This document shows, in pieces, positions 63,147 to 64,000 of a stretch of DNA of 64,000 nt. The stretch lies in the NCBI RefSeq assembly GCF_016481275.1, contig NZ_JAEMNW010000001.1, positions 1,054,001 to 1,118,000 of the forward strand. The letters are read 5' to 3'. Source of the DNA: Antrihabitans auranticaus. GTDB lineage: Bacteria; Actinomycetota; Actinomycetes; Mycobacteriales; Mycobacteriaceae. The translations under genes and the position numbers were made by a program. Within the stretch, counting starts at the first letter, position 1; the number at the start of each line of letters is the position of its first letter. Below the pieces are notes generated by a model, which was not told where the DNA came from, ran no database searches, and saw only the letters and a list, made by a program, of their open reading frames with translations.

Positions 63147-64000
63147 GTGGTTGTAGATACGCGCCCAGCACGCCCGATAATGGGTCGGCTCACCGAGGTC
63201 ATTCGGATCTCGCGGCCCAGCGTGTGGATAACGTCGCTGCTGCCTTTCTGCCTCGGTTACGTTCTGGCGACCCACCGCTTCGTGCCCGCATCGTGCACTC
63301 CCCTGACGGGTTCGTGCCTGAGTGACATCCGGCCGCTGCTCACCGGAATTCTCATCATGGGTCCGCTCATGTGGCTGGCCATCCTGGCGATAAACGATGC
63401 CCACGACCTCGCGGGTGACCTCAACAATCCACGAAAGATCGACAAGCCCCTCACCACCGGGCGTATCTCGGCAGAGAAGATCAAAATTGTCGCCTACGTC
63501 GCCGCCGTGATCGCGCTCGTCGCGTCGTCGACAATCGGATTCGCCATTGCCGCACTGACTTTCGCATTTCTTGCGCTCGGCTGGATGTACAGCGTGCCAC
63601 CGTTGCGGCTGAAGACGCGGCCGGGCTGGGACGTTGCGACGAACGCCGTTGCCGTCGGCGGCCTCGCACTTGTCGCGGGCTGGACGGTCGCCGAGCCGAT
63701 CTCCGACTTTCCTTGGATCATGTCGGTTCTCGGTTTGCTCGTAGGCAGTGCCCTCTATCTGCCGACCACGCTGGCCGACTACCAAGCCGACGTGGAAGCC
63801 GGTTACACGACGGTCGGGGTGCGACTCGGACGGCGCAGGGCGCACTACATCGGCTTGGCAACGTTGACGGTCGCCTGCGCAATAACGATCGTGCTGGCTG
63901 CTCGCGGCTACGTTTTTCCCCAGCGCATGTTGTGGCTACAGATCGTCGCGGCGCCGATTCTGATCGGTGCCTATCACTTCCTACTGGTCAACGCACGACA
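63147..64000 (+). CDS. UbiA-family prenyltransferase (cut by right edge)
   Basis: The first 284 codons are visible. Several hydrophobic helices are interrupted by the two UbiA metal/diphosphate motifs: NDAHDLAGDLNNPRK (NDxxDxxxD, about residues 85-99) and the later DYQADVEAG. Members transfer a prenyl chain to an aromatic or sugar acceptor inside the membrane. The first motif and the NNPRKIDKPL wording resemble actinobacterial UbiA proteins of unknown substrate, with some likeness to chlorophyll-synthase-type enzymes. GTG 63147 has AAGGG about 8 bases upstream; ATG 63180 is an alternative. The function may become clearer from genes beyond the right edge. Confidence 0.85.
   Translation, partial: MVVDTRPARPIMGRLTEVIRISRPSVWITSLLPFCLGYVLATHRFVPASCTPLTGSCLSDIRPLLTGILIMGPLMWLAILAINDAHDLAGDLNNPRKIDKPLTTGRISAEKIKIVAYVAAVIALVASSTIGFAIAALTFAFLALGWMYSVPPLRLKTRPGWDVATNAVAVGGLALVAGWTVAEPISDFPWIMSVLGLLVGSALYLPTTLADYQADVEAGYTTVGVRLGRRRAHYIGLATLTVACAITIVLAARGYVFPQRMLWLQIVAAPILIGAYHFLLVNAR

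Noticed and set aside
1-64000. Mobile elements, prophage or genomic-island borders
   Set aside because: No transposase, integrase, phage structural gene or attachment-site duplication was recognised. The single tRNA gene has no adjacent integrase.

Overview
The window is high-GC actinobacterial DNA, most likely from the Mycobacteriales (Nocardiaceae-like). The signs are frequent GTG/TTG starts, many 4-bp overlapping gene pairs, a complete ergothioneine (egt) locus, FadD/FadE-type lipid genes and the order mfd-mazG ... glmU-prs ... rplY-pth. I cannot name a species. No insertion sequence, prophage, rRNA or CRISPR array was seen.

Region 1 (1-22845) is an exopolysaccharide locus. It has a GDP-mannose/UDP-glucose 6-dehydrogenase (cut by the left edge), a heparinase II/III-type lyase, a TIM-barrel glycosidase-like lipoprotein, an AMIN-like lipoprotein, a GT-C membrane glycosyltransferase, two Wzz-like chain-length proteins, an O-antigen-ligase/Wzy-like polymerase, three GT4 glycosyltransferase genes (one a tandem two-domain fusion), a Wzx-like flippase, a GSA-aminomutase-like aminotransferase, an AsnB-like amidotransferase and a secreted modular polysaccharide lyase. 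I infer a Wzx/Wzy-dependent, probably uronate-containing polymer with its own trimming enzymes. Both Wzz-like proteins look like tyrosine kinases that have lost their nucleotide-binding motifs.

Region 2 (22853-41170) is mostly core genome: mazG, mfd, two TetR regulators (one of the gamma-butyrolactone-receptor type), tRNA-Gln(UUG), glmU, prs, a DUF2461 gene, egtDCBA on the minus strand, a repeat-bearing lipoprotein, a secreted lipase, an egtE-like gene, rplY and pth.

Region 3 (41167-52857) is lipid and general metabolism: a secreted protein of unknown function, two SDR-type oxidoreductases, an acyl-CoA/AMP ligase, a thioesterase divergent from a TetR regulator across twin operator palindromes, a two-subunit acyl-CoA dehydrogenase, prfC, a PdxH-like oxidase, a VOC protein and an NTF2-like protein.

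Region 4 (52884-63013) is the most unusual part. It holds three DUF445-type membrane proteins, two DUF4393/Abi-alpha-like proteins, two tandem-domain universal stress proteins, two duplicated two-helix mini-membrane proteins with duplicated leaders and terminators, and a signal peptidase I. The DUF445 + Abi-alpha pair occurs twice, each time translationally coupled. I propose it as an uncharacterised membrane stress or defence module. The window ends inside a UbiA-family prenyltransferase gene.
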